The notes under the pieces: generated by a model
What the model was told of the DNA's origin: nothing
Database searches by the model: none
What the model saw: the letters and a program-made list of their open reading frames with translations, nothing else
Program-made: the position numbers and the translations under genes
Assembly: GCF_010092445.1 (NCBI RefSeq)
Contig: NZ_CP048031.1
Span: 2,418,001-2,482,000 of the forward strand
From: Shewanella sp. Arc9-LZ
Lineage (GTDB): Bacteria > Pseudomonadota > Gammaproteobacteria > Enterobacterales > Shewanellaceae
Length of the DNA: 64,000 nucleotides
Direction of reading: 5' to 3'
In this document: in pieces, positions 26,611 to 36,349 of the stretch
Layout of the letters: the number at the start of each line of letters is the position of its first letter
How positions within the stretch are numbered: the stretch's first letter is position 1

Positions 26611-26738
26611 ATAAAGTAGTTATAAAACAATCGAACAAACGCAATTTATAGTATTTGTTCGAACTCCTAAAGCCTAAAAATATTTTCTACTCAGAAGATA
26701 AACATACTTCTTAGGCGAGATGATGACAGGTGATTAAT

Positions 26739-28085
26739 ATGGCAAACGAATCTAAAAATATATTGCAGCGTGGTTTGGAATATATGCACGAACCATTTTC
26801 GGGTTTTATTCGAGCGCAGACTACCTCCAGTCTGTTTCTTCTGTTATCGACAATCTTGGCTCTATGGTGGGCAAATTCAGCCTATTCTTCTACCTACTTA
26901 GATCTTGTGCACACCCCGATTGGAATATTTTTGGGTGATGTTGAGTTACGATCTTCACTTAAACACATTATTAATGATGGTTTAATGGTGATATTTTTCT
27001 TATTGATTGGACTTGAAATCAAACGCGAGGTGCTAGCCGGAGACCTCGCTAAACCTGAAAATCGGCGCATGTTGATTATTTGTGCCATAGGCGGAATGAT
27101 TTTACCGGCTACGATCTATACCTTGTTCAATTGGGGACTTGATTCACAGATCGGTTGGGGTATCCCAATGGCAACCGACACCGCGTTTGCGCTAGGTGTA
27201 CTTACCATAGTGCGAAAATACATACCAGCCAGTCTTTTGGCTTTCATAGTTGGGCTCGCCATCGTTGATGATGTTGGGGCGATACTCGTTATTGCACTAT
27301 TTTATACCCAGGAAATATCCGTAATCTATCTGTTTAGCGCATGTTTACTTATTACTTTTTTGGCAGTAGCTAACTACGCGGGCGTAAGACAGCCAATTTT
27401 CTATATTATCATCGGTATTGCAACCTGGTGGATGATGCTCATGTCTGGTGTTCATGCCACTGTTGCTGGCGTTGCAATCGCATTGACGGTGCCAGCACGG
27501 CCGAAGTTGGCGTCGGCAAAGTCGCTTGATAAGGCTAAAACAACAATCAGCTCTCTTCAGCAAGAAATAGAAGAGGTGGACGTTCTTGGTAGTCAGGAGG
27601 ACCATAAACAGGTACTGGAAGTGCGCGATTTAGCAGAACATGCTGGCACTCCCCTGCGTCGTTGGGAAGATGTACTGCATCTACCTGTAGCACTCTTCAT
27701 CTTACCGCTGTTTGCGTTGACTAATGCTGGCGTAGTGTTTAGTTTTAGTTCGTTTATCGACAGCCTCCAATACCCAGTTGGATTAGGGATTATTTTTGGC
27801 CTTGTAGTCGGTAAATTTATTGGCATTTCCGGCGCGTGCTGGTTGGGCCTGCACTACAAAATAGGTAAATTACCCAAGGGAGTTAATATTCAACACATTA
27901 TTGGTGCTTCACTGATAGCCGGGATAGGCTTCACCATGTCCACATTTATTGCGACACTGGGGTTTGACGGGCAACCTGAACATCTCCATAACGCAAAAAC
28001 ATCCATCTTGGTCGCATCGGTTATGTCTGCATTTTTGGGTGCGTTATATCTTAGATTCATTGGTTCAAACAAACGAAAAAAATGA
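26739..28085 (+). CDS. nhaA: NhaA Na+/H+ antiporter
   Basis: About 448 residues, 11-12 TM helices. Family landmarks: FLLIGLEIKREVLAGDL, MATDTAFALGVL, and the ion-binding aspartate pair D177-D178 in GLAIVDDVGAILVIAL. The protein is about 60 residues longer than E. coli NhaA (388) because of a charged cytoplasmic insertion about 255-305 (...KTTISSLQQEIEEVDVLG...) before TM8. It exports sodium in exchange for protons, fitting a marine lifestyle. I favour ATG 26739 with ACAGG 8 nt upstream; GTG 26730 is the alternative. Confidence 0.88.
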   Translation: MANESKNILQRGLEYMHEPFSGFIRAQTTSSLFLLLSTILALWWANSAYSSTYLDLVHTPIGIFLGDVELRSSLKHIINDGLMVIFFLLIGLEIKREVLAGDLAKPENRRMLIICAIGGMILPATIYTLFNWGLDSQIGWGIPMATDTAFALGVLTIVRKYIPASLLAFIVGLAIVDDVGAILVIALFYTQEISVIYLFSACLLITFLAVANYAGVRQPIFYIIIGIATWWMMLMSGVHATVAGVAIALTVPARPKLASAKSLDKAKTTISSLQQEIEEVDVLGSQEDHKQVLEVRDLAEHAGTPLRRWEDVLHLPVALFILPLFALTNAGVVFSFSSFIDSLQYPVGLGIIFGLVVGKFIGISGACWLGLHYKIGKLPKGVNIQHIIGASLIAGIGFTMSTFIATLGFDGQPEHLHNAKTSILVASVMSAFLGALYLRFIGSNKRKK

Positions 28086-28289
28086 CTCAATGAGACATCA
28101 CAAGTCGGTTAACATGAATGTCACCGATATTGCAGCATCGTTTACGTGAATAGAAGAGTATTATGTGGTACTTGAGCGGGTTAATACTTTTAGTTTAATG
28201 CATCGGGGTTATGGCATTAAAAAATGTTTTTTATTGCCTAGTCATATTCATTCTACTGGTTTACAAAACAGGTATAAATTAATTTTATT

Positions 28290-28322
28290 ATGCTTAGATC
28301 ATGCTTAGATCATGCTTAGATC
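28290..28322. repeat. Three tandem copies of an 11-bp unit
   Basis: ATGCTTAGATC is repeated three times in direct succession (28290-28322), ending just before the 3' end of the convergent patatin gene. Possibly a slippage repeat; no other function seen. Confidence 0.85.
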
Positions 28323-28333
28323 ATGTAAAGTGT

Positions 28334-29305
28334 TTACAGCATAAAACGTTTTTGAGTCTTCAAAAAAGCATTACCCGCAGTGATACCGGCAAGATAATCA
28401 TGTTGTAAATCCATATCAGTACTCCCTAACAATTTACTTTGAAGATTGTCTTCCGCAAAAATTTGAATAATTTCGACATCTTCAGGAGGGTTAGTGATAA
28501 AGGCGAGTTCTTTTTGATAAGCTTGCTCATGCTGTACCAAATAATCAATCATTTTTGGGCAATACCCAGACACGTAAATCCATGACTTAAGTTTACGTAC
28601 CCAAGCAGCCTGAGTATGACAGTCGGCATTCACCGTTCGAATAACCACAATTTTTTTAGCACCACGGCGATAGGATTCTCGTACAGGTAAAGGCTCAGCA
28701 AGTCCACCGTCAAGGTAGATGTCTGTTTTATGGTCATCAACGTTTGCTTTGGCCTTATTTGTTGAGCTAAAGGCCTGCCTAGGTGTGAGTTTGACCCCTT
28801 GTTTATACAAAAAAGGAAATGCACTCGAGGCTTTAAGTAATTGGCGCCAGTGACTTGTATGACCGTTTGGGCTTAAGAAATAGCCTTGTCTATCGCGTGA
28901 ATTCGTTGCGCTGAACAATAATTCTCGTTGACCCAATGATTTAGTTGCTGTCGTAAAGTCTAATGCAAAATTACCTTGAATGGTTTTATCAAAGTACCAA
29001 TCCAAATCAATAGCATTGCCACCTGCTAATCCACGGCCTAGTTTGTAAAAATTATTACGACGTGTTAATTCACCAATTAATCTCTTGGCATAACCTTTCT
29101 GACGAGATAAAAAGCTTGTAATATTTTGTGAGCCTGCAGAGGCCCCTATAAATAAATCGAAAGGATCAAAATCATTCTCTAACCACGCATCTAATACACC
29201 GGCTGTGAATATTCCTCGTTGCCCACCACCTTCTGCAATAAGTGCCATTTTAACACATGACTCTTCACAAGGATTAATTGGGGGGGGTGATGCAATGACT
29301 TTCAT
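28334..29305 (-). CDS. Patatin-like phospholipase (YjjU-like)
   Basis: 323 residues with the complete patatin toolkit: oxyanion loop EGGGQRGIFTAGVLDA, nucleophile elbow GASAG (Ser near residue 57), and catalytic DGG (YLDGGLAEPLPVRE, about residue 200). No signal peptide, so probably a cytosolic or peripheral lipid acyl hydrolase of the E. coli YjjU type. Starts at ATG 29305. Convergent with nhaA and not obviously in an operon. The physiological lipid is unknown. Confidence 0.8.
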   Translation of the reverse strand: MKVIASPPPINPCEESCVKMALIAEGGGQRGIFTAGVLDAWLENDFDPFDLFIGASAGSQNITSFLSRQKGYAKRLIGELTRRNNFYKLGRGLAGGNAIDLDWYFDKTIQGNFALDFTTATKSLGQRELLFSATNSRDRQGYFLSPNGHTSHWRQLLKASSAFPFLYKQGVKLTPRQAFSSTNKAKANVDDHKTDIYLDGGLAEPLPVRESYRRGAKKIVVIRTVNADCHTQAAWVRKLKSWIYVSGYCPKMIDYLVQHEQAYQKELAFITNPPEDVEIIQIFAEDNLQSKLLGSTDMDLQHDYLAGITAGNAFLKTQKRFML

Positions 29306-29535
29306 AGCAGGCCTTTTTATAAAAAATGCTGAATAAAATAACGTCGTAGAACTTGCGATTAGTTATCTGTTGGCAGTAACAATGAGCTCGGGTGTTTAAG
29401 CAGTACAATTCCGAGATCGCTAACTTAACCGCGCGAACAGAAGAGTCGTACCATGAACGCGAGTCCTGTTAGGATTTTGACATGGTGTTTAACTATAGTG
29501 TTTCACGATAGCAGGGCATTCGCTGTGGATTAGAT

Positions 29536-29730
29536 TCAGCGCTTACTCACCGAACAGGAGTTTATGCCTAGGAGCGAATATAGAGGACACAAGCCTACCG
29601 CTCCTGTAAGCAGCGGCACAACGCCAATATAGCCCCATATGCCAATTGTGTCGGTGGCAGCAAGTCCAATAAGAACTAGCCCGGCGGTAACGCGGAGCGA
29701 GCGATCGAGCATACCTTCATTCGTCTTCAT
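29536..29730 (-). CDS. DUF2892 small inner-membrane protein
   Basis: 64 residues beginning MKTNEGMLDRSLRVTAGLVL, the usual DUF2892 opening, with two hydrophobic helices (about 12-30 and 34-52) and a C-terminal CPLYSLLGINSC motif. The motif is shared with the membrane tail of YgaP, a rhodanese. I use the ATG at 29730 because AAAGGAGAAA stands just before it; the longer ORF from 29754 has no ribosome site. Two cysteines in the C-terminal motif could bind sulfur or metal, but this is unproven. Confidence 0.8.
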   Translation of the reverse strand: MKTNEGMLDRSLRVTAGLVLIGLAATDTIGIWGYIGVVPLLTGAVGLCPLYSLLGINSCSVSKR

Positions 29731-30187
29731 CGTATTTCTCCTTTGTCGAGTCACTGGACCACTCTGCTAAGTTACAGTTAAGATCGAATATCGTTCCAGC
29801 CTTACGCGAATCGATTAGATGTCTCTAAGCATAAATCGTAACTGTTCCCGGCGTCTGTTCGCCAGCGCACGCGAGATAATTTTCAAGAATGGTTAAATCG
29901 AGCGACATGGCGAATAGGCTAAATTATTTTCTGCTAGGGTTTATCATTTGAGATAACGTTACTTTAAAAAACGGTCAATTGTATTTAACTGGTCAACATT
30001 CGTGAGAAAGCAAAAGCCAGAGGGTACGGTGACGCACAGAGTCAAAGTTCGTAGCACAGTATGATGTGTTATTGGATCTTAAATAAACAGTTAACCATTA
30101 ATAAAATGCTATTAAATTCAGTAACCTATTAATTTTGCTTAATTAAGTGTATTTCGTGAAGCTTATTTTAAACGGAGAGAGATATTT
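29731..30187. other. Divergent spacer before the PoxB-like gene
   Basis: About 450 bp with no supported gene. The part 30026-30070 contains GTACGGT and ACGCACAGAGTC and resembles the putA upstream region (16217-16260). The plus-strand promoter of the ThDP enzyme should lie here. Confidence 0.4.
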
Positions 30188-31882
30188 ATGGCTGCAATAA
30201 AAAAACGCAAAGTTGTCGATCATATCGTAGAGACGATTTATCAATATGGTGTCCGTCATGTCTTTGGCATTCCAGGGGATGCTATTAATGATTTGATGGA
30301 CGCCATACGCCGCCATGGAGAAATCGAATTTATACAAGTTCGCCATGAAGAAAGCGGGGCATTCGCCGCATCAGCCCAAGCAAAATTAACCGGTAAACTT
30401 GCCGTTTGTGTTGGTACTGCTGGAGGTGGGGCCATACATTTGCTCAATGGTCTGTATGACGCTAAGCTCGACCATGCCCCCGTTCTTGCAATAACTGGAC
30501 AGTTACCACGCAGTGAAATCGGTAATCACTCGCATCAAGAAATTAATTCATCAGCTCTGTTTTCTGATGTGGCTGTGTTTAATCAAACCTTATTTGCCTC
30601 TGATCGTGTTCCCGAGATTATTCAGCAAGCGTGTAATAGTGCGCTGATTGAAAAAGGGGTTGCTCATATTGCTCTGCCTGCTGATGTTGCCACTGAGCAA
30701 GTTGAAGCTGACATTACGGGTCATCCAATAGCGGGCGCTGAAACGGGACCAACTAAACCTTTAGCATCAGCATTAAACAGTGCAATTAGCTTAATTGAGC
30801 AAGCTGAAAAAATTGTGGTTCTAGCGGGTGTTGGGGCTATACCAGCACGTCAACAGTTACTTACTTTGTTGAAAAAATGCAACTCCCCACTTATCAGAAC
30901 ACTAAAAGCCAAAGTACTACTTCCGGATGAGCATGAATATTCCTTAGGAGGGCTTGGCCTACTTGGTACGCGGCCATCTGTTGATGCGATGAATAATTGT
31001 GATTTACTTGTGATGCTGGGGACTGATTTTCCCTACAAAGAATATTATCCAGGAAAAGCCAAAGTTATTCAGGTGGATAAAGAAATTCGACATATTGGTC
31101 GACGTTGCCCTGTGGATGTATCGATAGTCGGAGATGTAAGTGAAGTACTAGACCAATTAATCGTTGATTTACCTCAAAAAGAAAACGACAACTTTCTTAC
31201 TGAATGTTGTCGTCAGAAAAGGAGTTGGTCAGAAGAGCAAAGCGAAGCAGAAAACTCGCAAGATATGCCAATAAAACCCCAGTGCCTGGCTCGAACCGTC
31301 GGCGAGCTTGCGAACAAAGATGCCATTTTTCTCTGTGACACGGGTACAGTGACCGCATGGGTCGCACGACATCTACCCGTTACTGAACAACAATTATTTA
31401 CCCTCTCAGGCAACTTGGCCACAATGGCATTTAGCATGGCTGGTGCGATAGGCGCGCAATTAAAATTTCCTGAGCGGCAGGTGGTCGTCCTTATTGGTGA
31501 CGGTGGTTTTAGCATGTTAATGCAAGAGTTTATTACTGCAGTCAATCTAACATTACCCATAAAGGTTATTATTTTTAACAACGCCAAGCTAGGGTTAATT
31601 CAACTAGAGCAAGAAAGCAGCGGTTACCCTAATTATAAAACAGCATTAAAAAATCCAGACTTTTCAGAGTTTGCTCGCTTATGCGGTGGTGAAGGTTGGA
31701 GTGTAGATCGCCCTGAGCTGCTAGTAAAAGCGTTGGGAGAAGCATTTGCTAGCAAAAATGCCTGTCTGATCGATGTCCATATCGATCCTAATGAACTCGT
31801 CATGCCGCCAAAGCTCGAATTGGCTCAAGCGGTAAATTATTCGATTGCTAAAGCTAAGGAGTTTTTAAATTCAAATGACTGA
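30188..31882 (+). CDS. ThDP-dependent pyruvate oxidase-like enzyme (PoxB family)
   Basis: 564 residues with the three-domain layout of pyruvate oxidase/acetolactate synthase. The PYR domain (about 8-165) has the catalytic Glu in FIQVRHEESGAFAAS. The central FAD/nucleotide domain (about 190-330) contains GGLGLLGTRPS. The PP domain (about 365-540) has the ThDP motif GDGGFSMLMQEF...NNAKLGLI. E. coli PoxB is 572 residues and very similar in plan. It would convert pyruvate to acetate and CO2 with quinone as acceptor. The PoxB C-terminal membrane-binding peptide is not obvious. A ribosome site (GGAGAGA) precedes the ATG. Monocistronic. Confidence 0.75.
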   Translation: MAAIKKRKVVDHIVETIYQYGVRHVFGIPGDAINDLMDAIRRHGEIEFIQVRHEESGAFAASAQAKLTGKLAVCVGTAGGGAIHLLNGLYDAKLDHAPVLAITGQLPRSEIGNHSHQEINSSALFSDVAVFNQTLFASDRVPEIIQQACNSALIEKGVAHIALPADVATEQVEADITGHPIAGAETGPTKPLASALNSAISLIEQAEKIVVLAGVGAIPARQQLLTLLKKCNSPLIRTLKAKVLLPDEHEYSLGGLGLLGTRPSVDAMNNCDLLVMLGTDFPYKEYYPGKAKVIQVDKEIRHIGRRCPVDVSIVGDVSEVLDQLIVDLPQKENDNFLTECCRQKRSWSEEQSEAENSQDMPIKPQCLARTVGELANKDAIFLCDTGTVTAWVARHLPVTEQQLFTLSGNLATMAFSMAGAIGAQLKFPERQVVVLIGDGGFSMLMQEFITAVNLTLPIKVIIFNNAKLGLIQLEQESSGYPNYKTALKNPDFSEFARLCGGEGWSVDRPELLVKALGEAFASKNACLIDVHIDPNELVMPPKLELAQAVNYSIAKAKEFLNSND

Positions 31883-32112
31883 TTTAAAAATATGTGGGAA
31901 CGATTCCGAAATACTATTACCTCAGTTTATGAGTTGTGTAGGCTAGTAGAACTATTGTGCAGGCTAGTAGAAATATATCATCCTCAAGGTGAATATGCCG
32001 AAATAGGTCAATCTTGAAATGGTTAAGAAATGTTAGCTAGACCGTTAGACGTTAGGGATACATTTTCTCATATTTTGAGTCTACATCTAGTTGATAACAC
32101 TAAAACGTTTAT
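31883..32112. other. Spacer after the PoxB-like gene
   Basis: About 230 bp holding no supported gene. The 14-nt run TAGTAGAACTATTG-like sequence near 31945 is partly repeated at 31963 (GGCTAGTAGAA in both), otherwise featureless. Confidence 0.4.
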
Positions 32113-32154
32113 GAGCACAAATGGGTTAAGGGCTTAACCCATTTGTGCTCTTTT
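32113..32154 (+). terminator. Strong terminator hairpin
   Basis: An 18-bp perfect inverted repeat (32113-32130 with 32133-32150; core AGCACAAATGGGTTAAG) around 2 nt is followed by TTTT. It is about 230 bp after the PoxB-like gene and probably ends that transcript. Confidence 0.8.
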
Positions 32155-32354
32155 AAGTGTTAGTCGATGATATTGTCAGCTCAAAAAAATTCGTTTCAGC
32201 GTACAACATCCAATCAGATTATCAACACAGATAAATCTTACTTTACCTTAACGTTACGTTATTGCCTGCAACACTCGAATAATTCTGAGTTTACTCTATG
32301 GCTTGCACCATGCTTGCGGCATAATGGCGTTAAATATTTAACAGAGTCGTTATA

Positions 32355-32624
32355 ATGGATAAGCAGCAAGACAGTTACATGACCGAAGAAACACTCATTG
32401 AAATAGTCGAAAATCAAATCGCCGACGGTGAACCCAGAAAGGTAAAAGAAACCTTGATGCGTTTAGTCATGACAGGTACACCGCGTGACGAAGCTATTCA
32501 AATGATGGCTTGCGCGTTGGCTATCGAAGTTTCCGATGTCATGAAAAATGGTTCCTCTTTTAATGCAATACGTTATGGCCAGCATTTGAATGCACTACCG
32601 AATATGGATTGGATGGAAGATTAA
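32355..32624 (+). CDS. Small conserved-looking helical protein, unknown
   Basis: 89 residues, predicted helical: a region PRKVKETLMRLVMTGTPRDE and then AIQMMACALAIEVSDVMK that recalls the C-terminal part of DUF1841-type proteins, though I am not sure. No signal peptide or TM. Start ATG 32355 follows AGAGTCGTTATA, a weak ribosome site. It stands alone after a strong terminator. Confidence 0.55.
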   Translation: MDKQQDSYMTEETLIEIVENQIADGEPRKVKETLMRLVMTGTPRDEAIQMMACALAIEVSDVMKNGSSFNAIRYGQHLNALPNMDWMED

Positions 32625-32851
32625 TAGCAGCTCATAAATTCGTGTTTTGTTAATCCCGATAAGTGACATTATCGGGGGCTAATTGAAAAGTCTAAAGAAA
32701 GATGTTGGATTTGCATCTTCGATGAGTAGTGTTGGAGCCTGTTTAGATCTCCTAATCACAACGAACGAGCCTTAAACGGATTAAGTCAGTTGGTTTTGTT
32801 CGTGCCTCAAAGTACAGCCAACTGTTTTAATACGCTTAGTGCGATATTAGC

Positions 32852-33559
32852 TTGCCGCGTCATTCGTTTTATCACTACAACTATCCTCACACTGGGGACG
32901 GCTATTTAACAAGGAATGGCAAGTTTAGTCTTTATTATGCTGATGTTGTTCTCTATTTATATAAAAGTAAGTTCACAGGTCAATGTAAACTAACTTACGA
33001 AGATTCAAATGGGTTATTAATGCTTAGATTCGAACACTGTAATGTTAAAACTTGTACTCATGAATTACTCGCCTTGGGTCAGGCCGACATGAAAATGTGG
33101 TACATTTTTGAGTGGTTAGATAAGCACGAGGAATTACAACACGGGACTCAAGCAGAAATAATTAAACTTTATGTAAATGATGAATTGGTAGGGTACAGTC
33201 TTTTTGAAAACTTTGAAGCCCGTGCAGACAAAGTCACTTGTCATCAAGGTGTGAACTATAAAGAATTGGGTATTATTCATTTTGTAACAGTCATAGAGCA
33301 TCGTAATAAAGGTTATGCTACGTTGTTGGCTAATGCGTTGCTTAAAAATATTATTGAACCTATGTTGGCACGTTATAAAGATTTTCATGTTTACGTCATT
33401 GCGACGGGTCGAGCGGTCCCATTAATGGAACGGACTGATATCCCTTCAAAATACCTAATCAAGCAATTCTATTCCGATATATCGTTTGAAGAGAAAGTAG
33501 TAAATTACCTAAGAAAACAAGAACAAAATGCATTGAATGCTGTTGCTGGTGAAATTTAA
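32852..33559 (+). CDS. GNAT-like acetyltransferase, start uncertain
   Basis: 235 residues from a TTG at 32852. The central part contains a GNAT-like acetyl-CoA loop, VIEHRNKGYATLLANALLKN (about residues 148-167), preceded by a strand pair (EIIKLYVNDELVGYSLFENF and LGIIHFVTV). No ATG or ribosome site is visible near the N-terminus; the next in-frame Met is at residue 57, so either TTG is used or the 5' end is damaged. The substrate is unknown. Confidence 0.5.
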   Translation: MPRHSFYHYNYPHTGDGYLTRNGKFSLYYADVVLYLYKSKFTGQCKLTYEDSNGLLMLRFEHCNVKTCTHELLALGQADMKMWYIFEWLDKHEELQHGTQAEIIKLYVNDELVGYSLFENFEARADKVTCHQGVNYKELGIIHFVTVIEHRNKGYATLLANALLKNIIEPMLARYKDFHVYVIATGRAVPLMERTDIPSKYLIKQFYSDISFEEKVVNYLRKQEQNALNAVAGEI

Positions 33560-34674
33560 AATAAACAGCTAACAAGTTAATCTAAAGCATACTTATGATA
33601 ATACGAATAGTGAGTGTTAGCGCTTAGGCACAAACACGATTTGGTCTAGAAGTGGGTTAGGGCGTATAAGACATTTATTTGTGCCCCGAGCAGGTTCGAT
33701 AGACAGATCAAGTGCAGTGTACCTGTTTAGAGTTTCCATCTTTTCTGACTGAAATTAATTCTCAACAGCAGGAAAATATGGTTTAGCTACGTCTATAAAA
33801 CTAAGCTAGGGATCGTTAAAAGTCAGAGTCATCGGCATTATCTGTATTGAAAACTGAAGCTTGAAAAAAAGTATGAGATTTTATTGATGTGTTCGAAAAT
33901 ATCACCTCATCCAACAATTATCAAAATACGCTTTGCCGATACAAAATCAAATGCACCAAATCTCGAAAACATCTCATGAGTTAAAGCAGATAAATAATGC
34001 TAAAAGAAATAGATTGAATTTAGATGCTTCAGTATACATTCTGAGTCCAATGTCCATGTTAAGTCGTTCAGATTTCACTTAGCGTTGCCTAAAAAATTCA
34101 AAGTTCTTGCCTTGCTCAACGTTAATGTTAACACTCAGACATATACCACTTGAGCAATATAGAGAATTACACATCTTAAGAAGGTTGTGCTCATGCCTTT
34201 AAGATGATGACTGTAATTCAAAAATTATCTAGCGCCTATAAACCCCTTGATTATAACTAGTATATGAATAACTCTTCGATTGCTCTTGGCTAATGGACTA
34301 CTAATAATTAGCTATATTGACCAAATCAATATTTTAACTAATCGTCATTAAAGAATTCTTAAGATAATCTGTATTCATTTATCCCAAACTGAACATAGAT
34401 AGTTTGAACATAGATTGTTATGTCAGTAGCTTATAAAAATCTCAACGTGCCGGTAAGTGGCTGTAATCAAAAAAACCGTTAGTTATGATGACACAAATAC
34501 CCTATTTAACATAATATACATTGTGCGCATACTTGTGTGCACATTATAAGTTATGTTCAATACTAAGTCTTTGTAGGCATTGATTGTTCATTAACAGCCT
34601 AATGTTGCTTAATGTGTTGTTTAGCATCGTGCTGAGATTGCATGCTTTAACTTTTTACGGCTTGTGCCTGCCAA
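33560..34674. other. 1.1-kb gene-free stretch beside a recombinase
   Basis: No ORF, RNA gene or IS fragment that I can support. It contains two direct copies of TGAACATAGAT (34390-34400 and 34405-34415). Near the recombinase end, TGTGCGCA (34522-34529) and the palindrome TGTGCACA (34536-34543) form an imperfect inverted repeat. The latter could be recombinase arm sites or an attachment-site core, but this is speculation. Confidence 0.4.
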
Positions 34675-35982
34675 TTATTTAATGTCAGCAAGATGATTTA
34701 ACGGTTTGTTGAATGCACTTTGATGTCGTTCAGTTTGTGTGGTGTGTAAATACTGTGATGTGGTGTCGATGCTCTCATGACCGGCATCGGCCTGGACATG
34801 TGACAATGGGCGTCGGTTGATATTGATGTCATGCGTGATCCCAGTATGGCGAATATTATGCGCACTGAGTTTTCGCATAAGTTGGCTGTCGTGTTCAAAA
34901 CCATCTTTAGCGGCATTGTCTGCAGCCAAGTTAATCAGTTTGTCTATTTCGTCACGTATGTGACGAATACCAAGATTGGCATTGATGACACCAGATTCAC
35001 GTCCATGAGCAGCTGCTTTATGGCGGACAAATATAGGATGTTGATCGTTGATGTTGGGTAAATCACTGAGGCGCAGATAACGTCGATAATCAACTAGTCC
35101 AGCCAGCAACGCTTTTGATATAGCAATATTACGAGCTTTGCCGCTTTTAGAAAACGGTACGTGAAAATACCAGATACCAGAATGTGGATCTTGTCTGAAC
35201 TGGCTCATGATGGGTGCATAACCTGCGCGTGCACTTATTTCCGATATGCGTAAGTAGCAGCTATATAATAGTGTGATGAGGAATAAACTGCGTTGATGCT
35301 GCTCTGGTTGAGTGTCTGCTAATTGGCTTACGGTGCTAATAACATACGACCATTGTAGCTCTGTAAACGCATGATGGTTGTTGTCTTCGTCGATGGTAAA
35401 TTTACGTTTAATGGAGAATCGGCTGTGTTTAAGCCATAACTGAGCTGGGTTTCGCTCGGTGTATTCTTCGCTAATTAGATAGCCATAAAATGAGGATAAT
35501 ATTGCTATTTTAGTCTTCAATGCATTATCACTCAGTTGATATGGTAGGCATTTCCCGAGGTGTTTTTTACCGATAAATGGCCGCCATTGTGGGTTTGGCG
35601 ATCGCTCTGCGGTGGCTTTATCGAGTTTGAATTGCGCTACATTGAAATAGCCTATCAGTGTTTGTGGCGGCGATTGGCAGTAATCGATGTATTTGGCGAT
35701 GTCTTTACGCGTTACCGCGATTGGCGATAATGCGACGACGTCAAAACACCAATGAAGAAATGTGGTTAACTCGCTGCGGTAGGCTTTATAGTTGTTTTCA
35801 GACTGCTTTTGCTCAAATAACCAATCGGCACAGTGCTCTATGATGAGCCCTGCATCGGCCACTTTATCTATTGAAATTCGGGTAATGTACTGATTAACGG
35901 ATGCATTACCTTGTAAAACATGCTCTGCAGCATCAAATAGTGGTAATACTGGTGGCAGTTCATCAATGATATTGTCGGTCAT
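34675..35982 (-). CDS. Tyrosine recombinase / integrase
   Basis: 435 residues. A SAM-like N-terminal domain (about 40-175) precedes a catalytic domain with first Arg in SCYLRISEISARAG, HNIRHTGITHDI (HxxR), and AGHESIDTTSQYLHT (His and nucleophilic Tyr). All catalytic residues are present, so it is probably active. There is no tRNA next to it and no phage genes around. A Cys-rich small gene lies 79 bp upstream on the same strand. It is longer than XerC/D (about 300) and more like stand-alone integrases of genomic islands. The natural target is unknown. Confidence 0.82.
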   Translation of the reverse strand: MTDNIIDELPPVLPLFDAAEHVLQGNASVNQYITRISIDKVADAGLIIEHCADWLFEQKQSENNYKAYRSELTTFLHWCFDVVALSPIAVTRKDIAKYIDYCQSPPQTLIGYFNVAQFKLDKATAERSPNPQWRPFIGKKHLGKCLPYQLSDNALKTKIAILSSFYGYLISEEYTERNPAQLWLKHSRFSIKRKFTIDEDNNHHAFTELQWSYVISTVSQLADTQPEQHQRSLFLITLLYSCYLRISEISARAGYAPIMSQFRQDPHSGIWYFHVPFSKSGKARNIAISKALLAGLVDYRRYLRLSDLPNINDQHPIFVRHKAAAHGRESGVINANLGIRHIRDEIDKLINLAADNAAKDGFEHDSQLMRKLSAHNIRHTGITHDININRRPLSHVQADAGHESIDTTSQYLHTTQTERHQSAFNKPLNHLADIK

Positions 35983-36061
35983 ATGATTAAGTCTAGGTTA
36001 TTGATTATATTGCCTTATTATACTATTTTTTGCTTGATGCCGATAATGTTATTTATCGGCA

Positions 36062-36349
36062 TCAATCGTAGCGATTTTTAATGATGAGTCTTGGATATGT
36101 TGATACTGCAATATCTTGGTCTGTTATTAACTGCTGCATACAATAATCTACTGCTGTAATTGGCTTGCAAGCCTGCTGGCATTGCTTGTTGTGACATGTA
36201 GACCTTTTTTGGCAGCTCCATAAACACAATTGCCAAACCGTTTGTTTACTTGCCCTGTCTAGGCACTGTAAGTCTGCAGCACATAAATGACCTGCTTTGA
36301 TTAATTGGGCCACTTTATCTGCATCGATAGACACATTTATCCTGTTCAT
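36062..36349 (-). CDS. Cys-rich small protein upstream of the recombinase
   Basis: 95 residues with eight cysteines (C23, C29, C42, C46, C52, C57, C61, C70), a density suggesting zinc or FeS binding or disulfides. No signal peptide or TM helix. An ATG at 36349 preceded by AAGGAGCACAT is a good start. It lies on the same strand as the recombinase with 79 bp between them, so they may be co-transcribed. I do not recognise the family. A directionality factor or target-binding partner is a possible role. Confidence 0.6.
   Translation of the reverse strand: MNRINVSIDADKVAQLIKAGHLCAADLQCLDRASKQTVWQLCLWSCQKRSTCHNKQCQQACKPITAVDYCMQQLITDQDIAVSTYPRLIIKNRYD

Noticed and set aside
28290..28322. Tandem 11-bp repeats as a CRISPR array
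   Set aside because: The units are directly adjacent without spacers and there are no cas genes.
32167..32355. 62-residue plus-strand ORF after the PoxB terminator
   Set aside because: No ribosome site, odd composition and it touches the start of the better-supported 89-residue gene.
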